A model generated the notes under the pieces. The model made no database searches and had not been told where the DNA came from. It was given only the letters and a program-made list of their open reading frames with translations. A DNA stretch of 64,000 bases from Sva-07 sp963774765 (GTDB lineage: Bacteria; Actinomycetota; Acidimicrobiia; Acidimicrobiales; Ilumatobacteraceae), in assembly GCA_963774765.1 (NCBI GenBank), contig CAVZGP010000009.1, positions 930,001-994,000 of the forward strand, in the 5' to 3' direction. The position numbers and the translations under genes were made by a program. Each line of letters opens with the position of its first letter. The first letter of the stretch is position 1. Below, piece by piece: positions 44,096-51,799 of the stretch.

Positions 44096-45567
44096 GACGT
44101 CTCCTCTTCGCTGTCGTCGTTGCTGGATTGCTCGGTATCGGCCGCAGATCCGGCGGTCGCCGCGGCGTCGGTGGCGGCAATCACTGCAGCAGCAGCCGAC
44201 TTGACGTCGACGTCGTCATGATCGTGGCCGTCGTGCTCGTGATCGTCGTCGTGGCTGTGGCCGAGCAGGGTGTCACGGTCGATCGGGTCGCCGTCGGGGT
44301 CGACGAAGTCGATGTGGTGCAGCAACCAGTCGAACGCCTTGGACTTGCGGATCTGGGCGGCGAGTTCGGGCACGGCCTCGTTGTCCTCGTAGGCCTTGCG
44401 GATGTCCTTGGCCTTCTGGCTGTACTGCATCGCCATGCGGGCGTACTCGGCGTCGACGTCGTGCGGCTCGACCTCGAGTGACTCGGCCTCGGCGACGGCG
44501 CGAAGGGCGAGGTCGACCTTGACCGCCTCGACGGCGGCACCACGCATCGACTCGATGAACTCGTCGGGGCCCTGACCGGTGGCGGCGAGCCATTGGCCGA
44601 GGTCGATGCCCTGCGCCTGGAACTGCTGGACGACGCCCTGCACGCGCTGTTGGAGGTCGGCGTCGACCATCGCGTCGGGCACCTCATCGGTGACGAGTTC
44701 TGCCAGCGCCGCGTTCATCGCCTGCACGACGCCCTGGCGGGCCTGGTTCAGCTTCTGCTCGGCCTGCGACTCGCGCAAGCTGGCGTCCCACTCGTCGACG
44801 GTGTCGAACTCGCCGATGTTGTCGGCCACCCAGTCGTCGGTGAGTTCGGGCACGACCGATTCCTGGACGGCGGTCACCTTGACGACGAAATCGGCCGGCT
44901 CGTCGAGACCCTTCGGCGTGGACGTGAATGCGAGTTCGTCGCCGGCGGACACGCCGGTGAGGTGCTCGTCGAAGTCGTCGGTCACCCAGCCTTGGCCGAG
45001 TTCGTAGTTCCAGTCCTCGGTGTTGAGGCCCGACAGTTCCTCGCCGTCGCGGGTTGCTGCGAGGTCCATCGTGAGGAAGTCGCCAGCCACTGCCGGTCGA
45101 TCGGCGTCGGTGAGCGACGCGGTGCGCTTCAGTTCCGCAGCATGGACCTCGGCGAGGTCCTCGTCGGTCACCTCGAGCGAGGGCAGTTCGACACGGAGTT
45201 CGGCGTAGCCGTCGACCGTGATGGTGGGTCGCACTTCACACGTGGCGTCGAACTCGACCGGGCCGGACTCGGTGCCATCGGTGATCTCGACCTCGGGCGT
45301 GGCGATCAGGTCGACCTGATGCTCGCGAACCGCCTTGGCGAGGTACTGCGGCACAGCGTCGCGCAAGGCCTGCTCGCGGGCGGCACCCACACCGATGCGC
45401 GCTTCGAGCACCCTACGGGGTGCCTTGCCGGCACGGAATCCGGGGAGGTTCACCTCTTTGGCGATCAGCTTGAAGGCACGGTCGATGTCGTGATCGAACT
45501 CGGCCTCTTCGACTTCGACGTACAGCTTGACTTTGTTGCCCTCGAGGGCCTCCACGGAACTCTTCAC
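44092..45567 (-). CDS. tig: Trigger factor with His/Asp-rich C-terminal tail
   Basis: Ribosome-bound chaperone with peptidyl-prolyl isomerase domain. I start at GTG 45567 (KSSVEALEGNKVKLYVEV), giving 491 residues; the longer ORF is not conserved. The ribosome-docking loop NLPGFRAGKAPRRVLEARIG is intact, the PPIase part runs from about 160 (AVAGDFLTMDLAATRDGEEL) and the C-terminal chaperone domain is helical. After about residue 440 a tail unusual for the family appears: GHSHDDDHEHDGHDHDD, then an Ala/Thr/Ser/Glu-rich end. The His cluster could bind Ni or Zn. Confidence 0.93.
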   Translation of the reverse strand: MKSSVEALEGNKVKLYVEVEEAEFDHDIDRAFKLIAKEVNLPGFRAGKAPRRVLEARIGVGAAREQALRDAVPQYLAKAVREHQVDLIATPEVEITDGTESGPVEFDATCEVRPTITVDGYAELRVELPSLEVTDEDLAEVHAAELKRTASLTDADRPAVAGDFLTMDLAATRDGEELSGLNTEDWNYELGQGWVTDDFDEHLTGVSAGDELAFTSTPKGLDEPADFVVKVTAVQESVVPELTDDWVADNIGEFDTVDEWDASLRESQAEQKLNQARQGVVQAMNAALAELVTDEVPDAMVDADLQQRVQGVVQQFQAQGIDLGQWLAATGQGPDEFIESMRGAAVEAVKVDLALRAVAEAESLEVEPHDVDAEYARMAMQYSQKAKDIRKAYEDNEAVPELAAQIRKSKAFDWLLHHIDFVDPDGDPIDRDTLLGHSHDDDHEHDGHDHDDVDVKSAAAAVIAATDAAATAGSAADTEQSSNDDSEEETS

Positions 45568-45589
45568 AGACCGGCGAGTGTACCGGTGG

Positions 45590-45682
45590 TCGGGAGGTCT
45601 CCGATCGGTCCTCCCTGGCCCCGTCCCCACCCGGACCCGCCGTGGCGTTCCGGTCCTCCCCGGCCCCGTCCCCGGGAGGACC
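45590..45682. repeat. GC-rich direct repeat with hairpin between tig and divergent gene
   Basis: A 22-base sequence beginning GGTCCTCCC(T/C)GGCCCCG occurs at 45607-45628 and 45652-45673 with one mismatch. The second copy also forms a hairpin with 45674-45682 (GGTCCTCCC / GGGAGGACC). It lies in the divergent promoter region, so it may be regulatory or simply a slippage product. Confidence 0.5.
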
Positions 45683-45722
45683 GTCGCTTCGGAGTCGCGC
45701 GTTGGCGTCGCGATCGGGCACA

Positions 45723-45998
45723 ATGGCGGCGATGGAGCAATGGAAGCCGCACGCCCTCGCCAGTCCGCATGCGAACCAGATCGACCTGCGGATGAACGAC
45801 AAGGTGCGCACCACCGTCGAGGTCCACGGCGTTCCGGTCGGCACCGAGGGCAAGGTCATCCTCGCCAACGGCTTCAACTGGCAGCGCTACCGCGTGCTGT
45901 TCGAGAACGGTGCCGAGATCGGCGACCTCGACCACCGCCATCTCGAACCGATCGGGCGAGCCGCAAAGCGCCTCGACAAGGCCGCCAAGAAGCAGTAG
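45723..45998 (+). CDS. Conserved-looking 91-residue protein of unknown function
   Basis: It starts at ATG 45723 (or the second ATG at 45732, MEQWKPHALASPH). The body is RMNDKVRTTVEVHGVPVGTE, GKVILANGFNWQRYRVLFEN, GAEIGDLDHRHLEPI, then a Lys/Arg-rich end. The alternating hydrophobic pattern and glycine turns suggest a small all-beta (SH3- or KOW-like) domain. It diverges from tig. I do not know a family name; composition is that of a soluble, basic, possibly nucleic-acid-binding protein. Confidence 0.65.
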   Translation: MAAMEQWKPHALASPHANQIDLRMNDKVRTTVEVHGVPVGTEGKVILANGFNWQRYRVLFENGAEIGDLDHRHLEPIGRAAKRLDKAAKKQ

Positions 45999-46209
45999 CT
46001 CGCCCGACTGACGCTGGGCAGGTCCTCGGGGTCATGTCCGCGCGCTGGACGTCAGCTTTCGTGAGCACGAGCTCCGAGGCCGGTGGACGCACGACATGTG
46101 GCCGGCGCCACCAGCGGATTCCACCTGATCAGCACCGATTTTCTGGTTCCCGGCAACAAACCATCAAGAAAAGGTAAAGGTCGAGGGTTGGTGAGTCGAT
46201 GGACTTGGC

Positions 46210-47175
46210 ATGACTCGAACCGCACGAATCATCCTTGCCGCGGGCGTGGCCCTTGCCGTCGCCCTTCCACTGTTCGGAGGCGTTGCCTCGGCAGCACCGA
46301 CCAGTGGCTCGACATCGGGTGCGACGACCACCGCGGAGACGACGATCACGGTCCGCGACGGCGACAGCCTGGCGGGTCTGGCATGGCGCCACGGCGTGCG
46401 CCTCTCGGCCTTGCTGCGAGCCAACTCGCTCGAGCTCACGAGTGTCATCCATCCGGGCCAGACCCTGGTGATCCCTGCCGGCGCACAGATCACGATCGGC
46501 TCCTCAGGCCGTTCGGTCGCGGTCGCCACGGCATCGTCGGCGGGATCCGGCAGCGAGTACGTCGTGGTCGCCGGTGACGCGCTCGCCAGTATCGCGTGGC
46601 GCAACGGCGTGAGCCTGGCAGCGCTCCTCAAGGCGAACTCGCTCGAGCTCACGAGTTTGATCATGCCGGGCCGACGCCTGCAGATTCCGCCCGCAACCCG
46701 GCCGGTCCCCACCTCCATCGCCAGTTCGGCCACGAGGTCTTCCGCTTCCACGGCCGCCACGACGCAGGCAGCGCCGGTCACTCCAGCCTCGACGGGCAAT
46801 TCGCTCGCGACGCTGTTGTCGTATGCGACATCCCAGGTCGGGACCCCGTATCGGTTCTTCAGCGCCGGTCCCGCGACGTTCGACTGCTCGGGGTTGGTGG
46901 TTGCCGCGTTCCGTCAGATCGGTATGAGCGTGCCGCATCAGAGCCGGGCACTTGCTCGCCTCGGCACCTCAGTGGACTGGCGGAGCCAGCCGATCGCTGC
47001 CGGCGACCTCGTCTTCACATCCTCGGTCGGCGACCCGGCACTCATCACCCACGTCGGCATTGCGCTCGATTCGCGTCGCTGGGTTCACGCGGTGGGTGTC
47101 GGGCGCACCGTGAGCATCGGGTCACTGCCCGCGACCGACCACATCATGGCCGTCCAGCGCATCGCCCTGCCCTGA
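46210..47175 (+). CDS. Secreted LysM-NlpC/P60 peptidoglycan hydrolase
   Basis: 321 residues. The signal peptide is MTRTARIILAAGVALAVALP with a cleavage region near ASAAPT. Two LysM modules follow: ITVRDGDSLAGLAWRHGVRL with TSVIHPGQTLVIPAG (about 45-95) and YVVVAGDALASIAWRNGVSL with TSLIMPGRRLQIP (about 117-162). A Ser/Thr/Ala linker precedes the NlpC/P60 domain (about 197-321) with catalytic Cys in TFDCSGLVVAAFRQIG and His in ITHVGIAL. Such enzymes cut D-Glu-diaminopimelate bonds in stem peptides during cell separation. I looked for a ydaO-type riboswitch in the 211-base leader and saw none. Confidence 0.88.
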   Translation: MTRTARIILAAGVALAVALPLFGGVASAAPTSGSTSGATTTAETTITVRDGDSLAGLAWRHGVRLSALLRANSLELTSVIHPGQTLVIPAGAQITIGSSGRSVAVATASSAGSGSEYVVVAGDALASIAWRNGVSLAALLKANSLELTSLIMPGRRLQIPPATRPVPTSIASSATRSSASTAATTQAAPVTPASTGNSLATLLSYATSQVGTPYRFFSAGPATFDCSGLVVAAFRQIGMSVPHQSRALARLGTSVDWRSQPIAAGDLVFTSSVGDPALITHVGIALDSRRWVHAVGVGRTVSIGSLPATDHIMAVQRIALP

Positions 47176-47177
47176 AC

Positions 47178-47473
47178 GGGTGGCATCTGGCACCGGAACC
47201 AGGATGTCGATCGACTCGGGACCTCGGTGGCATCGAAGGAGATGTGGCGCATCACCATCATCGGGCGATCACCTCGACGTCGTCTCCCGCAGCACGCAGG
47301 CGCTGCACCACGTCGGGATGCAAATCGGCCATGGCGTCGACGTCGACGGTGAACCGCGGCGTCGATCGAGAGCGATTGGCAGCGAGTGCTCCGACGAGAG
47401 TCCAGTCGACGCCGAGCTCGTCGAAGACCTCAGCGATCGATGCGAGCCATGCCGAGGGATCGGGCTCGGTCAT
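47178..47473 (-). pseudogene. Nucleotidyltransferase-family fragment (AbiEii/MNT-like), truncated
   Basis: It starts at ATG 47473 with a very good ribosome site (GGAGGAGGG, 5 bases upstream). MTEPDPSAWLASIAEVFDEL, DWTLVGALAANRSRSTPRFT, VDVDAMADLH is the first half of a nucleotidyltransferase fold of the kind used in AbiE-type toxins and MNT antitoxins. The clean frame ends at 47258 (VEVIAR), but two neighbouring frames continue with MRHISFDATEVPSRS and SIDILVPVPDA up to the end of the P60 hydrolase gene. It is therefore frameshifted and cut short against the convergent neighbour: an eroded gene. Confidence 0.55.
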
Positions 47474-47500
47474 ACAGACCCTCCTCCGGGGCACGGTCGT

Positions 47501-47650
47501 TCAGCGGAGCGAAACCAGCGTCGACGCCGAGCTGTTGATCTCGTCGAGGATCTGACGACGCTGCCCCAGGGTTCCGCGGTTGTCGGTCTCGCCGAGGCCA
47601 AGGTCGCGACCGATGCGCGACATCTTCGCCCGGTCGTCGTCGCTCACCAT
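47501..47650 (-). CDS. Small 49-residue ORF upstream of the nucleotidyltransferase fragment
   Basis: From ATG 47650 to TGA 47501. MVSDDDRAKMSRIGRDLGLG then TDNRGTLGQRRQILDEINSS. It is acidic/basic mixed, probably helical, and ends 27 bases before the nucleotidyltransferase start. The pairing resembles a two-gene toxin-antitoxin layout, but there is no family match I can name and no strong ribosome site. Confidence 0.35.
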   Translation of the reverse strand: MVSDDDRAKMSRIGRDLGLGETDNRGTLGQRRQILDEINSSASTLVSLR

Positions 47651-47752
47651 GTTCACAACGCTACTGCTCGACGTGACTCCCCCTGGACGACTTGAAGTTC
47701 GTGCTGCTCGGCGAGTGGCGCGATCTGGCCTGACCGTCGACGGCGCGACCGG

Positions 47753-48163
47753 TCAGGTGGAGTACGAGACGATCTCGAACTCCACGCCGTCCGGGTCGAC
47801 GAAGTAGAAGCGGCGACCTGGCTCGTAGTCGCCGAAGTTGAACGGTTCGAGGCCACTCGCCCTCACCCGGCGCTCGGCATCGTCGAGGTCGTCGACGACC
47901 AGACCCACATGGTTGAGGCCGTTGATCTGCTTGCCGGCATCGGTGGCGTCGCTGGGGGCGCCGGATGGGGTGTAGAGGGCGAGGTAGTCGTGATCGGTGC
48001 CGACGTGGACGGTGTACCCGGCGTCCTTGGCGGCCCCGCTCCAGCGGACGCGCCAGTCGAAGAGCTCGACGAGCCGGGCCGCCGTGGCGTCGGGATCCGA
48101 GACAGTCAGGTTGGCGTGTTCGATGCGTGCTGTGCTGGTGGAGGTGGCAGTGGATGTGATCAT
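47753..48163 (-). CDS. VOC (glyoxalase/bleomycin resistance) family protein
   Basis: 136 residues, one pair of beta-alpha-beta-beta-beta modules. IEHANLTVSDPDATAARLVE begins module 1 and GLNHVGLVVDDLDDAERRVR module 2; the end YFVDPDGVEFEIVSYS carries the typical metal-ligand glutamate. It is divergent from soxR and its start lies just after a MerR/SoxR-type promoter, so it is probably the SoxR target. Substrate unknown; isomerase, dioxygenase or drug-binding roles are all possible in this superfamily. Confidence 0.8.
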   Translation of the reverse strand: MITSTATSTSTARIEHANLTVSDPDATAARLVELFDWRVRWSGAAKDAGYTVHVGTDHDYLALYTPSGAPSDATDAGKQINGLNHVGLVVDDLDDAERRVRASGLEPFNFGDYEPGRRFYFVDPDGVEFEIVSYST

Positions 48164-48170
48164 GGCGTCT

Positions 48171-48201
48171 GTTCTAATATCTGAACCAATGTTGAGGTCA
48201 A
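48171..48201 (-). promoter_or_regulatory. Putative SoxR-controlled promoter of the VOC gene
   Basis: On the minus strand TTGACC (48201-48196) and TAGAAC (48176-48171) are 19 bases apart, the over-long spacer typical of MerR/SoxR promoters. The spacer contains an imperfect dyad (CTGAAC-CAAT-GTTGAG on the plus strand, 48181-48196). The dyad overlaps the soxR start codon (48189), and the VOC ATG at 48163 lies only about 8 bases past the -10, suggesting a leaderless or near-leaderless mRNA. Confidence 0.5.
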
Positions 48202-48701
48202 GGGATTCTTCGGATCCGCTGCTCGCGATCGGCGCTGTGGCGGAACGGACGGGGCTGGCGATCTCGGCTGTCCGCTTCTACGAGTCGAAGGGATTGATTT
48301 CGTCGGAGCGGGCATCCTCGGGTCACCGTCGGTTCCGTAAGTCGGTCATCCGTCGACTCTCGTTCGTCCTGATCAGCCAACGGCTTGGCTACTCGCTCGC
48401 TGAGATCAAGGACCGACTGGACCAGCTTCCCGACGGGCGAACGCCGAACGAACGTGACTGGAACCGACTCGCACGGCATTTCGCCACCGACATCGACGAA
48501 CGCATCGTGGGACTGCAACGCCTGCGCGACAAGCTCGACGGCTGCATCGGCTGCGGGTGCCTGTCGCTCGACAAGTGTGCGATGTGGAACCCCGACGACG
48601 CCGCCGGCACTCTTGGTGCCGGCCCGCGGTATCTGCTCGGCGACACGGCCGACGACCTCCCGGAGGACCGTGGTCGTGAATCCTCACTTGTGGACGGTTG
48701 A
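48189..48701 (+). CDS. soxR: Redox-sensing transcriptional regulator SoxR
   Basis: MerR-family regulator with a [2Fe-2S] sensor, 170 residues. The winged helix reads LLAIGAVAERTGLAISAVRF, YESKGLISSERASSGHRRF. After a dimerisation helix (IVGLQRLRDKLDGC) comes the exact SoxR cluster motif C-x2-C-x-C-x5-C (CIGCGCLSLDKC). Start ATG 48189. In actinobacteria SoxR responds mainly to redox-active small molecules and controls few genes; the divergent VOC gene is the likely target. Its 3' end overlaps the convergent fumC by 18 bases. Confidence 0.93.
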   Translation: MLRSRDSSDPLLAIGAVAERTGLAISAVRFYESKGLISSERASSGHRRFRKSVIRRLSFVLISQRLGYSLAEIKDRLDQLPDGRTPNERDWNRLARHFATDIDERIVGLQRLRDKLDGCIGCGCLSLDKCAMWNPDDAAGTLGAGPRYLLGDTADDLPEDRGRESSLVDG

Positions 48702-50015
48702 TCCGGGTTGATTGCCGACCGCGATCCGATCAGGGTCGAGCGCGTCGCCAAAGACGTCAGCAGCGACGCCCAGGTCGAGCGCAGCAGCACGTACCGAGAG
48801 ACCTGATGCTCCGGCGTGTCTGACGATCGCGGTCGCCATGTCGTATCCGACAATCGGGTTCAATGCCGTCGCGGACGCCAGGGTGTGATCGGCGAGCCAG
48901 CGCAGCCGATCGGAGTTGGCGGTGATTCCGGCCACGCAGCGATCGGCGAAGAGCGTGGTCGCATTCGAGAGCAGGTTGATCGAGCTCAGGAGGTTTCGGG
49001 CGATCACTGGGACTCGAACGTTGAGTTCGAAGTTGCCCTGCATGCCTCCGACAGTGATTGCGGCGTCGTTGCCGACGACCTGAGCGGCGACCTGGAGAAC
49101 GACCTCGGCCATCACCGGGTTGACCTTGCCCGGCATGATCGACGACCCCTTCTGCAGCTCCGGGATCGTCACCTCTCCCAAACCCGCTCGGGGGCCGCTG
49201 CCCAGCCACGCGATGTCGTTGGCGATCTTGGTCAACGAGACCGCCACGACTCGCAGGACCCCCGACAACTCCACCAACGAGTCGCGGCTCGCTTGCGCCT
49301 CGAACCGATCGAGTGGGGCAGGAATCGACTGACCGATCGCGACCGCCAGCTGAGCCCGCACACGTTCGCCGAACTCGGGATGCGTGTTCAGGCCGGTTCC
49401 GACGGCGGTTCCACCGAGCGGGATCGTGGCGACTCGGGGCATCACGCTCGTGATCCGCTCGACGGCGAGTCGCATCTGCGCTGCGTATCCGCCGAACTCC
49501 TGGCCGAGCGTCATCGGCACGGCATCCATGAGGTGGGTGCGTCCGGCCTTCGTCTCGTGGACGAACTCGCCGGCCTTGGTCGCGAGCGCATCGCCGAGGT
49601 GCCGTAGCGCGGGCAGCAGGCAATGGGTGGTCGAGTCCACCGCCGCGAGATGGACGGCCGAGGGAACGACGTCGTTCGAACTCTGACCGAGATTGACGTG
49701 ATCGTTCGGGTGGACGTCGGGGCCGGCAAGATGCGCCACCACCTCGTTGACGTTCATGTTGGTCGACGTACCCGAACCGGTCTGGAACACGTCGACCGGG
49801 AACTGCTCGGCGAACTCACCGGCAACGATCCGTCCCGCCGCGGACTCGATCCGCTCCGCGAGATCGCCATCGAGCAGTCCCAGGTCACGGTTGACGCCGG
49901 CCGCTGCTGCCTTGATGCGTGCCAGCCAGGTGATGACCTCGATCGGCATCGGTTCGCCGGAGACCTGGAAGTTCTCGATCGCCTTGCGAGTCTCCTCACC
50001 CCACAGCTCTGCCAT
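48684..50015 (-). CDS. fumC: Class II fumarate hydratase
   Basis: Interconverts fumarate and malate in the TCA cycle. The product has 443 residues from ATG 50015 (MAELWGEETRKAIENFQVSG), shorter by about 15-20 than many FumC. Active-site blocks are SGTSTNMNVNEV, HPNDHVNLGQSSNDVVPSA, AGRTHLMDAVPMTLGQEFGG and the superfamily signature GSSIMPGKVNPV. AspA (aspartase) is a close relative; the order and the early GSGTST favour FumC, but the split is not absolute. It converges with soxR. Confidence 0.87.
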   Translation of the reverse strand: MAELWGEETRKAIENFQVSGEPMPIEVITWLARIKAAAAGVNRDLGLLDGDLAERIESAAGRIVAGEFAEQFPVDVFQTGSGTSTNMNVNEVVAHLAGPDVHPNDHVNLGQSSNDVVPSAVHLAAVDSTTHCLLPALRHLGDALATKAGEFVHETKAGRTHLMDAVPMTLGQEFGGYAAQMRLAVERITSVMPRVATIPLGGTAVGTGLNTHPEFGERVRAQLAVAIGQSIPAPLDRFEAQASRDSLVELSGVLRVVAVSLTKIANDIAWLGSGPRAGLGEVTIPELQKGSSIMPGKVNPVMAEVVLQVAAQVVGNDAAITVGGMQGNFELNVRVPVIARNLLSSINLLSNATTLFADRCVAGITANSDRLRWLADHTLASATALNPIVGYDMATAIVRHAGASGLSVRAAALDLGVAADVFGDALDPDRIAVGNQPGSTVHK

Positions 50016-50254
50016 GCGCGTCTCCTCGTCATCCGGTCGGCGTCCCCGCACGCGATCCTACGCACGCGCGTAAGACGTGATCTCCGATCGGGAATCGTGT
50101 GACCCGATCGTGTCACGCGTACCACATGTCGAGGTCATGGCCCCGATGTCACGACAGGAGATGGGGCTTCGCCCACCTCCTCGGCAGATGCGGGCGGACT
50201 GGCCGCCACTGCCTCGGCGCCCCGCCGATCCGAGGGCGGCGGCGGCGCTTCCCC

Positions 50255-50713
50255 TCAGCCTCCGACCATTTCGCGCCAATCCGGTAGATCGGGAGCGTCC
50301 GGCTCCCACGATCGGACGAGGGCGACGACGGCCTTGATCTGCTCTGAGGTCAGGGGGCCGCCGTAGTCCTGCGAGTAGGCGCTCATCTGGCTCCCGGGGA
50401 TACCGACGGCGACCAGGGACGCCGCTTGCTGATCGGTCACCGTCTGCAAGAACTGCTTCGAGTTCAGTGCTGGGGCCGTGCCACCTTCGCCCGCGAGTCC
50501 ATGACACGACGAGCAGTTCAACTGCCAGATCGTTTCACCTTCCTCGGCGAGCGATTGGGCCTGGTCCTCGCGAGCGCCCTCGCGCGATGACGGCTCGTAC
50601 GAGCGGTACAACGGGAACATCGCCACGATGCCCACGAGCAGGAAGACACCGATCAGCATCCAGCGGTTGGTCGACGTGTTCAGTTGCTCGTCGGTGGAGT
50701 AGGGGTACGGCAT
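50255..50713 (-). CDS. Membrane-anchored monoheme cytochrome c (bc-complex subunit)
   Basis: 152 residues from ATG 50713 with AGGAGGAA upstream. An N-terminal membrane anchor (RWMLIGVFLLVGIVAMFPLY) precedes one c-type heme site (NCSSCHGLAGEGG). The axial methionine is probably in IPGSQMSAYS, and the end has the LTSEQIKAVVALVRSW helix of class I cytochromes c. It is the last gene of the respiratory run and directly follows the Rieske gene, so it likely accepts electrons from it. Confidence 0.85.
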   Translation of the reverse strand: MPYPYSTDEQLNTSTNRWMLIGVFLLVGIVAMFPLYRSYEPSSREGAREDQAQSLAEEGETIWQLNCSSCHGLAGEGGTAPALNSKQFLQTVTDQQAASLVAVGIPGSQMSAYSQDYGGPLTSEQIKAVVALVRSWEPDAPDLPDWREMVGG

Positions 50714-50726
50714 CAGTGCGTTCCTC

Positions 50727-51215
50727 CTATGCAGGCCGGGCCTTTTTCGGCTCGTCGATCGTCTCGGTGCCTGGTGGCGCTCCCTCGATGGTGACCCCGG
50801 TGTCGATGTACAACAGGCCATCGGCGCCGACCTCGACGGGATAACCGTCCATCCCTCGCGGTGACGGACCGGACAGCAGGTCGCCGGCACGATTGAAGAC
50901 CGAACCATGACATGGGCACTCGAAGTCACCCGACGAGTCACAGAACGAGACCCGGCAGCCGAGGTGCGGGCACTTCCACGACAGTGCCTTGGGCTCGGCG
51001 TGGACCTCGGTGACATAGGAGCGAGCGGCGGGCACCTCGATGACGCCGGTGTCGGTCACCGACTCCGGTGGAAGTGCCCGGACCTTGCCGCCGAATCCCT
51101 TGGCTTCGCCGGGTCGCAGCAGGTCCCACGAGGTCCATGCTCCCGCAGCGGCCACGAGTCCGAGGCCGGCGACCCACAGCTTCGAGAGGAACGCTCGTCG
51201 CTTCATGAAACTCAC
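50727..51215 (-). CDS. qcrA: Rieske [2Fe-2S] iron-sulfur protein
   Basis: 162 residues. The cluster-binding boxes are CPHLGC and CPCHGS, the standard C-x-H and C-x2-H pattern. The N-terminus KRRAFLSKLWVAGLGLVAAA is a membrane anchor resembling a Tat signal (RR followed by AFLSKL). The start is taken as GTG 51215, which overlaps the previous stop by 4 bases; ATG 51206 (MKRRAFLS) is nearly as likely. It is the single-anchor type, unlike the three-helix QcrA of mycobacteria, and fits a b6f/bc-like complex with split cytochrome b. Confidence 0.9.
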   Translation of the reverse strand: MSFMKRRAFLSKLWVAGLGLVAAAGAWTSWDLLRPGEAKGFGGKVRALPPESVTDTGVIEVPAARSYVTEVHAEPKALSWKCPHLGCRVSFCDSSGDFECPCHGSVFNRAGDLLSGPSPRGMDGYPVEVGADGLLYIDTGVTIEGAPPGTETIDEPKKARPA

Positions 51216-51799
51216 AGCTCACCGTGCCATTCTTGCCAGGGCCACACCCAGCCCCAGTTGGGACCGCGGAACATGAAGCCGATCAATGTGAGGCCGATCC
51301 AGATCACCATGAAGGCGGTGAACGTCGCCACGGCAACCTTGCGATTGCGTGGTCGCAGGAAGCGGCTGTTGTCGATGTAGGGCAGGGTGACCAACCCGAT
51401 CACGATGGCGCCCGGGACGAGGACACCGGCCACGAGCGGCGGGAACCGCGCGAGCAGTTCCTGCAGAGCGGCGAAGTACCACGGGGCCTTCTCGGGGTTC
51501 GGCGTCACCTGCGGGTTTGCCACGTCGCGCAGCGGTGCATCGACCAGCACGGCGATCACCATGACGAGCAACAGTGTGGCCATCGCGGCGACCGCATGTC
51601 GCACCAGCAGGTGCGGCCACACCATCACCGAGTCGTTGCTGGTGATCACCTTGCGGGTGCCGGACGACGGCTTGCCCGGCACGACACCGAGCACCCGTTT
51701 GCCGGCGGTCGTGTCCGGTCGCGGGCTCAGCTCGACAGGCGTCGACGACACTCGCGTCGTGGGCTCGCTCGTCGTTGGTGGGCGCGGTGTGTCACTCAT
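51212..51799 (-). CDS. Cytochrome b C-terminal (subunit IV-like) subunit
   Basis: 195 residues from ATG 51799, which has GGAGG 6 bases upstream and overlaps the cytochrome b stop. After a Pro/Thr/Ser-rich leader of about 60 residues come three membrane helices: HLLVRHAVAAMATLLLVMVI, LVAGVLVPGAIVIGLVTLP and KVAVATFTAFMVIWIGLTLI. NPEKAPWYFAALQELLARFPPL matches the cytochrome b C-terminal domain, where the quinol-site PEWY is replaced by PWYF-type sequence. It completes a split cytochrome b. Confidence 0.82.
   Translation of the reverse strand: MSDTPRPPTTSEPTTRVSSTPVELSPRPDTTAGKRVLGVVPGKPSSGTRKVITSNDSVMVWPHLLVRHAVAAMATLLLVMVIAVLVDAPLRDVANPQVTPNPEKAPWYFAALQELLARFPPLVAGVLVPGAIVIGLVTLPYIDNSRFLRPRNRKVAVATFTAFMVIWIGLTLIGFMFRGPNWGWVWPWQEWHGEL

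Noticed and set aside
45999..46209. c-di-AMP (ydaO) riboswitch before the P60 hydrolase
   Set aside because: Such riboswitches often precede actinobacterial cell-wall hydrolases, but I could not find the conserved core in this leader.
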